Virus record (IMG/VR): IMGVR_UViG_3300020396_000028
Span: 1-28,785 of that record
Direction: 5' to 3' (one strand)
From: a virus
Length of the DNA stretch: 28,785 nt
The translations under genes were made by a program, and so were the position numbers. How positions within the stretch are numbered: the first letter of the stretch is position 1; each line of letters opens with the position of its first letter. Below the pieces are notes generated by a model, which saw only the letters and a program-made list of their open reading frames with translations, was not told where the DNA came from and did no database searches. This document shows positions 8,570 to 14,786 of the stretch, in pieces.

Positions 8570-9100
8570 TTATTTCTTGTTTAATATAACTCCTATTTGT
8601 TTTTCTAGCCCTACTGAATAAGCTTCTAGTAATTCATCTGGTAATCTTTTAAAGGCAGCTACAAAAGGCTTTGTAAAAAACAAGCTAGGCTTAACGCCTT
8701 TTTGGTATATGCTTCTAGCTATTAAAAACGAAGTGCTTTTATAACTTAAAAACCTTCCGTTTTTTTTGTCTCTAAATTGAATACCCCTACGCTTAACCCA
8801 TTCATTAATCCCTTTTGTTAAACCTCCTTTTTTACCGCTACCAGTTCCATATCTGTAAGGACTGTTTGGAGCTTTAGCACTTGAAGATTTACCACGAACT
8901 CCTTTATCTACAAAGTCTCCATAACCATCCATTTCAAAACCTAGTGAAGCTCCTTTTGATGTTTCATTTAACTTATAACCTAAGCTATTATAAAGGTCTT
9001 TAGTGACGTTCTTATTGCCCTTAGTTAAGTTGCTTCTTGACTGTTGTATAACATACTTAGCAAACTTATTTAATTCGTTTTGTACTTCTTTGTTTAACAT
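8570..9100 (-). CDS. HK97 gp10-like head-tail/tail completion protein
   Basis: This 176-aa basic protein has MLNKEVQNELNKFAKYVIQQ at the N-terminus, then SRSNLTKGNKNVTKDLYNSL, GYGDFVDKGVRGKSS and SIYQKGVKPSLFFTKPF. The layout of an amphipathic N-terminal helix, a central 'FVDKG(V)RG' turn and a late 'I...G..P..FF' is typical of the HK97 gp10 family, which completes the head-tail joint or tail. It overlaps the tail-terminator-like gene by 7 nt (ATG inside its 3' end) and is followed within 4 nt by the distal-tail-like gene. Confidence is good for the family and moderate for the exact structural position. Confidence 0.75.
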   Translation of the reverse strand: MLNKEVQNELNKFAKYVIQQSRSNLTKGNKNVTKDLYNSLGYKLNETSKGASLGFEMDGYGDFVDKGVRGKSSSAKAPNSPYRYGTGSGKKGGLTKGINEWVKRRGIQFRDKKNGRFLSYKSTSFLIARSIYQKGVKPSLFFTKPFVAAFKRLPDELLEAYSVGLEKQIGVILNKK

Positions 9101-9564
9101 AGTGTTATATCGTTATTCACAAGCACGTCAAAAGTTGCTGTAAAACCAGCCACCTTACTATCAAACCTATCATAAAAAGGCTCACAGCTTGCATCTCCTT
9201 GAAGCTGGAACTGATTATTATATAAATCGCCCTTCCTTAGTACTTTAATTAATTTATTTAAAACTTGTAGTTGGGTGTTTAAAACATCTTGCTCATTGTT
9301 GTTTCCTCTGAATATATCCGTAGTCGCTTTTTTGCTTTCATCTACAACATCCATAGCTAAAACGCTAATGTTAAAATTGAGTACTGACTCTTGAACTGAG
9401 ACGTTATTAATTATAATGTGGCTTAAAGGATAAATACTCATTTTTGACAAATCAATATCGTAGATGTCCCCAGTCGTGCAAGTGTTAACATTTACGTCAG
9501 CTAGTAGCTGTTGTTCTATTGTTTCTGTTAGTAGGTAAAATCCCCTTATGCCTGTATTACTCAT
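9094..9564 (-). CDS. Tail terminator-like protein
   Basis: This 156-aa protein begins MSNTGIRGFYLLTETIEQQL. Conserved-looking parts are CTTGDIYDIDLSKMSIYPLS, then HIIINNVSVQESVLNFNISV and LAMDVVDESK, with a C-terminal FTATFDVLVNNDITLC. The pattern of short beta strands with PLSHI and a MDVVD segment matches the tail terminator-like family in flavobacterial phages. Terminators cap the growing tail tube and bind the head connector. The ATG lies just 1 nt after the stop of the frameshifted chaperone product at 9566, which supports translation of that -1 extension. An alternative is another head-tail completion protein. Confidence 0.6.
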   Translation of the reverse strand: MSNTGIRGFYLLTETIEQQLLADVNVNTCTTGDIYDIDLSKMSIYPLSHIIINNVSVQESVLNFNISVLAMDVVDESKKATTDIFRGNNNEQDVLNTQLQVLNKLIKVLRKGDLYNNQFQLQGDASCEPFYDRFDSKVAGFTATFDVLVNNDITLC

Positions 9565-9565
9565 T

Positions 9566-10296
9566 TTATTTAAATTTATTTTTTATCTGTAATGCTTCTA
9601 TTTCGTTTTTTTCTTTTGTAAATGCTAAGAATGTTAAGCACTCATGCATCCCTAGTTTAGTGATATATTCAAACTTTGTAATATCTCCGTTAGAGATTGC
9701 AAAGAGGCTGTTGTACCATCCGTATTTGGATGAGAAGTTAGATGCTGCGCTAAAGTCTCTTGATTGGCTTTGTCCAAAGAGTTCATCATAGTTAGAGATA
9801 AGTCTTTCCCTAAACTGTAAAAAAAAACAATGGCACCTAATACAGCATCCAATGGAAAGTCTTTAGCTATCTCGTTTGTATCTGGATCGTATTCTTTTAA
9901 TATGTATCTATTGCCTTGTTTTAAATCTATAGGTCTGTATAAAACATTCATAGCCCTATGTAAGTTATCTGTATCTCCTATAAAAGTGTCTAGGTCAATG
10001 TACTCTCCAAAGCTCATGTCTTCTAAATTGGGTATAAACCCATACTCTTGCTTCCCTAATTTAAAGCTGTTTATTAACTGGTGCTTGGTGTCAAACATAT
10101 TATTAATAATATCACAGATATCAGTTACATCTATAGCGTTTATGTTTCTAACAACAATTTTAGGCACTTTACAGAAGATTTCAATCATCTTTAAATGCAC
10201 CATAGAATCATTAGTTAAATCTAATTTTTCAAACTCTTGATATTGTCCAAGTGTAATCTCATTGAGACTATTGGGTATGTTTAGTTTAAGTTCCAT
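9566..10296 (-). CDS. Tail assembly chaperone, -1 frameshifted (G-T type) product
   Basis: Reading shifts by -1 at the T run, after codon 159 (Phe-Phe, 9825-9820). The new frame starts with TTA at 9820 and stays open for 84 codons to TAA at 9568-9566, giving a 243-aa fusion. The extension looks like real protein: LQFRERLISNYDELFGQ, then SSKYGWYNSLFAISNGDIT, KFEYITKLGMHECLTFLAF and a Lys/Glu-rich end. The terminator gene starts 1 nt beyond its stop, filling what would otherwise be an 87-nt gap. Known siphophages make such fusions at low frequency as tail chaperones. No obvious downstream pseudoknot was found by eye. The existence of the frame is seen directly; its use is inferred. Confidence 0.72.
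9652..10296 (-). CDS. Tail assembly chaperone, unshifted (G-type) product
   Basis: This 214-aa protein starts MELKLNIPNSLNEITLGQYQ. The first 150 or so residues carry DUF-like chaperone features (LEDMSFGEYIDLDTFIGD, LYRPI). The end, after VFFYSLGKDLSLTMMNSLDK, is a hydrophilic tail ending in QSLTEILQSLNISLN. In lambda-type tails a short G protein and a longer frameshifted G-T protein recruit tape measure and tube subunits. Here the gene lies between the packaging genes and the tail terminator, and it carries a U_UUU_UUU slippery site at codons 156-159. The unshifted tail resembles the 0-frame ends I recall from related phages, so both frames appear to be used. A single-base assembly error in the T run is the main alternative. 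Confidence 0.7.
   Translation of the reverse strand: MELKLNIPNSLNEITLGQYQEFEKLDLTNDSMVHLKMIEIFCKVPKIVVRNINAIDVTDICDIINNMFDTKHQLINSFKLGKQEYGFIPNLEDMSFGEYIDLDTFIGDTDNLHRAMNVLYRPIDLKQGNRYILKEYDPDTNEIAKDFPLDAVLGAIVFFYSLGKDLSLTMMNSLDKANQETLAQHLTSHPNTDGTTASLQSLTEILQSLNISLN
9817..9828 (-). other. Slippery site for -1 ribosomal frameshifting
   Basis: The minus strand reads GTTTTTTTTTAC, in 0-frame codons GTT TTT TTT TAC. The heptamer T_TTT_TTT allows both the P- and A-site tRNAs to re-pair after a -1 slip. It is placed just where the coding-looking -1 frame of the tail chaperone begins. Confidence 0.7.
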
Positions 10297-10339
10297 ATTT
10301 ATATATAAACTTTTTAGTTTTTTTTTAGTAAATTATTTT

Positions 10340-10534
10340 TTATGAATTGTATAATCTGTCAATGTCAGCTATCCACATTTTAATTTCTTGAGGTCTGCAT
10401 GAGCATGGCTCGTGATAGCGATGCTTGTAGTAACGAGCATGAAGCGTACATAAAAGCTTGTATTCTTTTTGTGGAAGCTTAGTAGATACAACAGCTTTAA
10501 AGCCTACCCAAGCCTCTCGATCTTCTTGTGTCAT
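10340..10534 (-). CDS. Small Cys/His-containing protein, unknown function
   Basis: This 64-aa protein begins MTQEDREAWVGFKAVVSTKL. Its distinctive second half is CTLHARYYKHRYHEPCSCRP followed by QEIKMWIADIDRLYNS. The Cys/His group (C29, H32, H37, H40, C43, C45) could bind a metal. I have seen similar 'LHA.Y..H...EPC.C.P..I..WI.D...LY' proteins in flavobacterial phages at this position between the sigma-like gene and the tail chaperone, but with no assigned role. The ATG overlaps the TGA of the preceding 47-aa ORF (ATGA), so translation is coupled. Confidence 0.65.
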   Translation of the reverse strand: MTQEDREAWVGFKAVVSTKLPQKEYKLLCTLHARYYKHRYHEPCSCRPQEIKMWIADIDRLYNS

Positions 10535-10674
10535 AAGTCTAAGTCAATATTATTCCAATGTTTTCTCCGTTTCTCACAGCCGCAATCTTTGCCTATTGCA
10601 TTGCTTATTTTTTTAACTAGCCAATGAATGCCAGTATAGTAAGTCATGTAATAAAATATATCTCCTAGTCTCAT
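10531..10674 (-). CDS. 47-aa protein with CGC motif, coupled on both sides
   Basis: The ORF reads MRLGDIFYYMTYYTGIHWLV, then KKISNAIGKDCGCEKRRKHW and ends NNIDLDL. Its start overlaps the upstream stop (TAATG) and its TGA overlaps the next ATG (ATGA), so it is packed like a real gene. The N-terminal 20 residues are hydrophobic/aromatic and the C-terminus has a 'CGC.KRR..W' motif that is common in small phage proteins next to a Cys/His partner. No known function. Confidence 0.65.
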   Translation of the reverse strand: MRLGDIFYYMTYYTGIHWLVKKISNAIGKDCGCEKRRKHWNNIDLDL

Positions 10675-11051
10675 TAGTCTTGTAGTTTTTCAAACTCTGC
10701 TGTTTGGGTTTTTATTAGTTCATCTTTGTTTTTAAAGTAGTTGTCAACTACAGCGTCAATCATGACTAGCTCATCAATAGAAGCTGTTTTAATCTTGTGT
10801 ATTAAACCATCTATTTTATTTAGTACATTAGTACACATCTCTGGGTTATTGTGATAGACTATGTTGTAGCCTTCCTGGTATATGCTCTCAAGCATTTTAC
10901 TAGTCTTGTTGACTTGTAGCTTTACGTTTTGTTTAAAGGCTTTAGAGCCTATAAGCTCATCGTTTGCTTCTAGTAGTAATTGACTCAGCATGACGCTTTT
11001 TAGATAGTTTAAATGCCTATCATTAATGTGGGGTTTTAATTCTTCTTTCAT
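10674..11051 (-). CDS. Helical hypothetical protein of the packaging/tail junction
   Basis: This 125-aa protein begins MKEELKPHINDRHLNYLKSV and is mostly helix, with a Lys/Glu-rich amphipathic pattern (VKLQVNKTSKMLESIYQEGY, then DELVMIDAVVDNYFKNKDEL). No membrane segment, zinc site or catalytic motif can be seen. It overlaps the sigma-like gene by 4 nt at its 5' end and the 47-aa ORF by its stop codon. The co-transcription suggests a role in late gene control or packaging, but nothing in the sequence proves it. Confidence 0.6.
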   Translation of the reverse strand: MKEELKPHINDRHLNYLKSVMLSQLLLEANDELIGSKAFKQNVKLQVNKTSKMLESIYQEGYNIVYHNNPEMCTNVLNKIDGLIHKIKTASIDELVMIDAVVDNYFKNKDELIKTQTAEFEKLQD

Positions 11052-11548
11052 AAATAGAAACTGTTTTTAACTCGTTTTTTTGTTTTTGTATAAGTGTTGT
11101 AAAGTGAATAGTAAGAAATGCCAGTATCTCGGCTAAGGCTAGCAATGCTTTTTCCAGACGCAACAATCTTGTAGACTTTTCTATCGTACCAGAATAAGTC
11201 ATTTAAAACATTGTCTACTTGATTTTGTTTTTTAGCATGCTTAAACTCATCAATAGGCTTTGAAATGTTTTGTTTAGGCTCTGACTCCATTTCTTCTAAA
11301 TAGACTTTTTTAATTTTCTTTTTCTTTTTGTGTAGTGTCAAGAATATGCCTCGTAAAATTTTATAACAGTAGTATTTGTTTACATCGTCTTTAAAAGTAA
11401 AATCAATGTTTTTATTTAAATCTTGTGATAGCTGGATGTATAGCTCTTGTACTACGTCCTCAGCTTGGCTAGGATTACATCCAAAAGATATGACAGCTCT
11501 AATCCATTCTTTGTGATAATTGTAAGCTAGTTCTAGTAATGTTTTCAT
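11048..11548 (-). CDS. Sigma-70-like factor of the late operon
   Basis: This 166-aa protein has two parts that resemble sigma-70 family regions. Near residues 25-44, NPSQAEDVVQELYIQLSQDL is the region 2 'EDVVQE.Y..L' core. At about 118-160, FWYDRKVYKIVASGKSIASL followed by SRDTGISYYSLYNTYTKTKK looks like a region 4 helix-turn-helix with the basic end KKRVKNSFYL. A Lys-rich linker (KKKKKIKK) separates the two. Such proteins bind core RNA polymerase and -35-type sequences. The gene follows the large terminase by 11 nt, so it might drive late transcription or, as region 4-like DNA binding, assist packaging. Both roles are inferred. It is shorter than ECF sigma factors. Confidence 0.65.
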   Translation of the reverse strand: MKTLLELAYNYHKEWIRAVISFGCNPSQAEDVVQELYIQLSQDLNKNIDFTFKDDVNKYYCYKILRGIFLTLHKKKKKIKKVYLEEMESEPKQNISKPIDEFKHAKKQNQVDNVLNDLFWYDRKVYKIVASGKSIASLSRDTGISYYSLYNTYTKTKKRVKNSFYL

Positions 11549-11559
11549 TTATAGTTTAG

Positions 11560-12723
11560 TTATTGTACGAAGTATTTACCTCTGTTTGGGTTTACTAATT
11601 GATAAGCTACAGCATATCTCAAGGCATCTAGTAGATGATCGTAACCAGCGCAAGGCGTTTGAGATTTCTTTTCTAGCCAGACGTAATTCTTAAGCTCGTT
11701 TATAAGCTCTAGGCTATTAGGATCTACTATTAGATCATAGTCTTGTAAAAGGCTAATACCAAATATTACGCTCCCTTGACCTTTTATGGTTGGAACTATA
11801 TTACAGCCTTGAGCTGATAAAGAAGAAATTAGTCTGGGGTCTGCTGAGTCAGCTACTATCAAATTGTTTCTAGCAAACTTTTTATTTAGTATATATATCT
11901 CACTAGCAGTTAATGATTTCTTGTAGAAACATTCTTGTAAATAAATTATCTTGTTATCTCTATCTATACAAGTTTTTATTAGTGTCGTTGGATCATTGCT
12001 AAAACCAAAATCTTGTCCGTAGATTGGCTTAGATACTTCTTTAAAGTTTCCTACTTTCCAGTTGGTATATACAGCACCTTGTAATATCCCAGTTAAACCT
12101 TCTCCATAAACGCGATACCAATTACCCCAATACTCATTCCCTTTGTCAGCTTTAGCTTTAGCCTTTAGTATTTCGCTTACAGCAGCTTCTGGAGCTGCTT
12201 CATTGTCTTTGTAAGTAAGAATTAACCACTCGGCTTCTAAATCGTTTTTAAGCTCTGTATGCGCCCAAAACTCAGCACTTGGGTTAAAGTCTATATAAAT
12301 ATGTTTTAAAGTCCTTACAGCTAACTGTAGGTAGGAATCAAAGCCACCAGCAATATTGTTAGCCTCATTGATGTAACAGATGTCACGTCTAGCACCTCTT
12401 AGCTTAGCTTCTGAGTCAGCACTAAAAAACTCTATTGTTGAGCCATTGCTAAAGGTGTATGTGAGTAAAGTTCTATTAAATCGCTCTGCATACCAACGTC
12501 CAGTCATCTGCATAATCTTCCTAAAGTCTCTTATAGCTCCACGTCTTAAGTGTGGTATAGACTCAGCTACTACTGATGTTTCTGTCTTAGGGTGTTTAAT
12601 AGAGTAGTCTATAAGCATGGCTAATATGCCAAAGGTCTTTGATGCTGAAGTTCCTCCTTGAACTACTCTAATCCGTTTGGATAGCTTCTGAATCTTCTGT
12701 ATAGCTGTTGTCTTCTGAAACAT
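11560..12723 (-). CDS. terL: Terminase large subunit
   Basis: This 387-aa protein has an ATPase plus nuclease layout. The Walker A-like motif GGTSASKT is at 23-30, the Walker B-like DICYINEA at 114-121 with catalytic Glu120, and motif III region near IYIDFNPSAEFW (142-153). The RNase H-like nuclease part has Asp238 in YGQDFGFSNDP, Asp292/Asp295 in VADSADP and Asp362/Asp366 in GYDHLLDALRYA. The motor packages DNA into the prohead and cuts it. Length is slightly short but complete for Terminase_3-like enzymes. The start overlaps the small subunit gene by 56 nt. The chosen Met gives about 20 residues before Walker A, as is usual in this group. Confidence 0.93.
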   Translation of the reverse strand: MFQKTTAIQKIQKLSKRIRVVQGGTSASKTFGILAMLIDYSIKHPKTETSVVAESIPHLRRGAIRDFRKIMQMTGRWYAERFNRTLLTYTFSNGSTIEFFSADSEAKLRGARRDICYINEANNIAGGFDSYLQLAVRTLKHIYIDFNPSAEFWAHTELKNDLEAEWLILTYKDNEAAPEAAVSEILKAKAKADKGNEYWGNWYRVYGEGLTGILQGAVYTNWKVGNFKEVSKPIYGQDFGFSNDPTTLIKTCIDRDNKIIYLQECFYKKSLTASEIYILNKKFARNNLIVADSADPRLISSLSAQGCNIVPTIKGQGSVIFGISLLQDYDLIVDPNSLELINELKNYVWLEKKSQTPCAGYDHLLDALRYAVAYQLVNPNRGKYFVQ

Positions 12724-12979
12724 CTAGAAATAATGGTTGTTCTATAAATTCATTTAAGCCTAAATTAATAGCTTTCTGTTCTGGGGTTACATAGCGTGCC
12801 ATTCTAACCATAAACTCAGCTTTTTGGTGGGAGTCTAATCCATTATATACTTTGCTTATTTCGTCAGCATTGAATACAACTTCTTGGAGTATTTCTTTAA
12901 TCTCTTTAGTGATCTTATTGTCAACTCCCTTAGGTCTTCCGTTTCTATTTCCGTATGAGTTCCCCTTTTTAAATGGCAT
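12668..12979 (-). CDS. terS: Terminase small subunit
   Basis: This 103-aa protein opens MPFKKGNSYGNRNGRPKGVD followed by NKITKEIKEILQEVVF, the basic 'GNxxGRPKGxxNKxTxEIK' start typical of Bacteroidetes phage small terminases. A helical middle (DSHQKAEFMVRMARYVTPEQ) and an acidic, disordered C-terminus (SEDNSYTEDSEAIQTD) follow. Small terminases recognise the packaging site and regulate the large subunit, which overlaps here by 56 nt downstream. No separate DNA-binding motif beyond the basic N-terminus is evident. The 77-nt stretch upstream may hold the late promoter, although no good TAnnTTTG match was found. Confidence 0.8.
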   Translation of the reverse strand: MPFKKGNSYGNRNGRPKGVDNKITKEIKEILQEVVFNADEISKVYNGLDSHQKAEFMVRMARYVTPEQKAINLGLNEFIEQPLFLDVSEDNSYTEDSEAIQTD

Positions 12980-12997
12980 TTTTAGTGTGTTTATTTG

Positions 12998-13012
12998 TGT
13001 ATATTTTATACA
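12998..13012. promoter_or_regulatory. Short palindrome in the leader of the terminase genes
   Basis: TGTATA-TTT-TATACA is a perfect 6-bp inverted repeat in the 77-nt gap between the 38-aa ORF and the small terminase. It could be an operator or chance in AT-rich DNA. No convincing -7 element accompanies it. Confidence 0.3.
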
Positions 13013-13056
13013 TCCTATTATTATATAAACATTTTCACTTTTTTTTATATAACCTT

Positions 13057-13173
13057 CTAGTAATAGTCATCGTATATATCAATTACTATGTTTTTTTCTT
13101 CTTGCGTTAATTCGTCAGGTAGTTTTTTAAACATCTTAAGCGAGATTTTTATAATTGTTGAGTATTTGTCCAT
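13057..13173 (-). CDS. 38-aa small protein
   Basis: The ORF reads MDKYSTIIKISLKMFKKLPD and ends with an acidic aromatic tail, ELTQEEKNIVIDIYDDYY. Its ATG overlaps the stop of the upstream 44-aa ORF (TAATG), the same coupling used at several other places in this genome. No family is recognised, and its short size means it could be non-functional. The downstream gap of 77 nt leads to the terminase genes. Confidence 0.45.
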   Translation of the reverse strand: MDKYSTIIKISLKMFKKLPDELTQEEKNIVIDIYDDYY

Positions 13174-13307
13174 TATATTTTATTATCTATTGTTTCAATT
13201 AAATGTCTTAGTTCGCTTCGTTCCCATTCTCCTAGCTTAACCCCATTGATTAAGAAATTAAAGTAGTCTTTTCTTTCAGCTCGTTTTAGTTCTATATTTA
13301 TATACAT
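13173..13307 (-). CDS. 44-aa small protein
   Basis: The ORF begins MYINIELKRAERKDYFNFLI and ends NGVKLGEWERSELRHLIETI-DNKI. It starts 2 nt after the methyltransferase stop and runs into the 38-aa ORF through a TAATG overlap, so it is probably translated. The sequence is amphipathic with a GEWER turn. The function is unknown and no catalytic or metal-binding motif is visible. Confidence 0.5.
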   Translation of the reverse strand: MYINIELKRAERKDYFNFLINGVKLGEWERSELRHLIETIDNKI

Positions 13308-13308
13308 C

Positions 13309-13935
13309 TTATTTAACTTTTAAAATTTCTATACATAATTCCTCTGGTATTTTACTTCTATTGTAATTACCTTTAAGTCCTTGCGTACCAGTTCTACTTC
13401 CTCTTGGTGCAGCTTCGTGGTGGCAATTCTTGTTTCCGTTGTGGCATTGTGGTCTAGGTTGCCAACCATCTGGATTTAATAACGACCTTAAATTATTAGT
13501 CCAGACGTCCGTAGGCTTTGCTCTAGTATCTGAATAAGTACAGTACCAAACAGTAGCTTTAGGAAGTCCAATCATAAACTTCTGCTTTCTTAACATTCCT
13601 CTTGGGTTTTCTATGTACCAATATTTAGGGTTTAGTTCTTTTATTATTTTTAAAGTTTTTTTAACTATTAAATCGCTTTTAACTGCAAAATCTGATAAAG
13701 GTTTATTATTTGGTCTATGATGTGATATTGCAGCAATACTGTAAGTAGTACAAGGAGGACTTGCCCATATGATGTCTGGCTTAAAAGGCACTTTGTTTGT
13801 GTCAAAATCTAATATATCTACTGCATAATCTATACCATCAAAAGCATTTAAATCAGAACTAAAAACCTCATAGCCTAAAGAATGTGCAGCTTTGCCAACA
13901 CATCTACTTCCAGCAAATAACTCTAATACTTTCAT
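13309..13935 (-). CDS. DNA (cytosine-5) methyltransferase-like protein
   Basis: This 208-aa protein carries the key class I methyltransferase motifs in C5 order. Motif I, LELFAGS, is at 4-10 (SAM binding). A DLN acidic turn is near 28. Motif IV, SPPCTTYS, is at 59-66 with Cys62 as the expected nucleophile. Motif VI, IENPRG, is at 108-113. The C-terminal part has a Cys/His-rich WQPRPQCHNGNKNCHHEAA (158-176) and TGTQGL. It is much shorter than restriction-type C5 enzymes and lacks an evident large target-recognition domain. Such small enzymes occur in phages and may protect DNA from host restriction or regulate packaging. No partner restriction enzyme is present. The overlap with the upstream gene is 4 nt. 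Confidence 0.83.
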   Translation of the reverse strand: MKVLELFAGSRCVGKAAHSLGYEVFSSDLNAFDGIDYAVDILDFDTNKVPFKPDIIWASPPCTTYSIAAISHHRPNNKPLSDFAVKSDLIVKKTLKIIKELNPKYWYIENPRGMLRKQKFMIGLPKATVWYCTYSDTRAKPTDVWTNNLRSLLNPDGWQPRPQCHNGNKNCHHEAAPRGSRTGTQGLKGNYNRSKIPEELCIEILKVK

Positions 13936-14363
13936 TCAAATTTTATGTTTTCATTAGGTAATGGAATATCTACATTAAAGAATTCCTTAATAAAATCTCT
14001 GCATTGCTTATGGAATACCTCTTGATCATGTGTGTTGTTTTCTGTGGTAGACTTTGGCGCTTTAATTATTTTATTGTCGTTTGTTACAATCTCGTATTGT
14101 AGGAAGTGCATTTTATAAAAGTCGTGTGCTTTCTCTCTATCCCAATGCTCTCCCCATTCATCTGCTATAGCTTGGATGGTTACTGGTATAATTACTGCCC
14201 AGTAGTAAGAGTTCTGGCTTATGGATCTATTCTTTTTTTTAAGCCTTATAACTATCTCAATGATTTTGCCTTCAAAGTTCTTTAGAGCTTTAACAACGCT
14301 TTGGTTTTCGTTAAGCCTTCCGTTTTTAACTTTGTTAGTTATTGTTACAGACTTCATGCGCAT
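13932..14363 (-). CDS. NinB/Orf-like recombination-associated protein
   Basis: This 143-aa protein begins MRMKSVTITNKVKNGRLNEN. Its middle has IVIRLKKKNRSISQNSYYWA followed by VIIPVTIQAIADEWGEHWDR, and the end has HKQCRDFIKEFFNVDIPLPN. The 'R(S/T).(S)QN.YYW..V' element with a following helical region is typical of lambda NinB (Orf), a single-strand DNA-binding recombination mediator, and length fits that family. It lies in a cluster with a DUF1064-type nuclease-like gene and a methyltransferase, as NinB does in many phages. The family call is by eye. A related DNA-binding hypothetical is the alternative. Confidence 0.55.
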   Translation of the reverse strand: MRMKSVTITNKVKNGRLNENQSVVKALKNFEGKIIEIVIRLKKKNRSISQNSYYWAVIIPVTIQAIADEWGEHWDREKAHDFYKMHFLQYEIVTNDNKIIKAPKSTTENNTHDQEVFHKQCRDFIKEFFNVDIPLPNENIKFE

Positions 14364-14584
14364 AAAGTATTTACGTGATAAAAATAATTGTCACGTCTTT
14401 TTTTCCATAATTTGATTTCGTCAAGTATTTTATTTGTTTTTATTTTTGTCAATTTAACTTCGATTATATATTCGTATAACGATTCAATAATTCTATCGCA
14501 GTAAGCAATCTCATTTTCATAATTAATTATTCTTCGGTTAGCTTCTTCTAACCTAATTATGAGCTTTTTACTAGATTTAATCAT
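14354..14584 (-). CDS. 76-aa coiled-coil small protein
   Basis: I chose the internal ATG at 14584 (MIKSSKKLIIRLEEANRRII), which follows the stop of the upstream 28-aa ORF closely. A longer start at 14623 would add 13 residues and overlap that ORF by 35 nt. The protein is nearly all predicted coiled coil (NYENEIAYCDRIIESLYEYI, then EVKLTKIKTNKILDEIKLWK) and ends in KRRDNYFYHVNTLCA. It overlaps the NinB-like gene by 10 nt. No family is recognised. Confidence 0.5.
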   Translation of the reverse strand: MIKSSKKLIIRLEEANRRIINYENEIAYCDRIIESLYEYIIEVKLTKIKTNKILDEIKLWKKRRDNYFYHVNTLCA

Positions 14585-14588
14585 TGGT

Positions 14589-14675
14589 CTAATAATTATC
14601 TGTAAATGATTTGTAGATAGCATAAAAAAACATTCCTATAGCTAAGGCAAAAATTAAATAATCGATTGCTGTCAT
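14589..14675 (-). CDS. 28-aa single-TM micro-protein
   Basis: The ORF reads MTAIDYLIFALAIGMFFYAI followed by YKSFTDNY. Residues 5-21 form one hydrophobic segment, so it would be a tiny inner-membrane peptide. Its ATG overlaps the TGA that closes the DUF1064 reading frame downstream of the hairpin, which suggests the DUF1064 C-terminal part is still translated to that stop. No function is known. Confidence 0.45.
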   Translation of the reverse strand: MTAIDYLIFALAIGMFFYAIYKSFTDNY

Positions 14676-14785
14676 TTTACTAATACTAGTTTTGCGCCTG
14701 GCTCAAGTTCTTCAAGTAGTGCTTCGGTTAATTTCCATTTAAGTCTCCAGATAGTTTTGTCCCCCCTACTAAAAAGTAAAGGGGA
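14672..14785 (-). pseudogene. Downstream in-frame C-terminal part of the DUF1064-like gene
   Basis: After the TAG at 14788-14786 the same frame continues with 11 codons (SPLLFSRGDKT), then ATC TGG AGA CTT, and reads IWRLKWKLTEALLEELEPGA followed by KLVLVK to TGA at 14674-14672. IWRLKWKL is what a DUF1064 C-terminus looks like after GFETP. The downstream part is intact, has no own start codon, and its stop overlaps the next ATG. It may be translated by readthrough or ribosome bypassing, or be the remnant of a broken gene. I label it pseudogene only because no start is available. Confidence 0.6.
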
Positions 14786-14786
14786 C
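14759..14786 (-). repeat. 12-bp stem hairpin inside the DUF1064-like gene
   Basis: The minus strand reads GTCCCCTTTACT-TTTT-AGTAGGGGGGAC: all 12 positions pair, two as G-U. The stem begins at the G of the TAG stop. It is followed by ACAAAAC, not a T-tract, so it does not look like a standard terminator. The 42-nt segment 14751-14792 carrying it is flanked by CTAT on both sides. Confidence 0.75.

Noticed and set aside
12998-13056. Late promoter upstream of the terminase genes
   Set aside because: No TAnnTTTG with a suitably spaced TTTG was found in this gap; only a small palindrome could be seen.
14759-14786. Hairpin in the DUF1064-like gene as a transcription terminator
   Set aside because: It is followed by ACAAAAC on the coding strand, with no U-tract, and the downstream frame is intact and coupled to the next gene.
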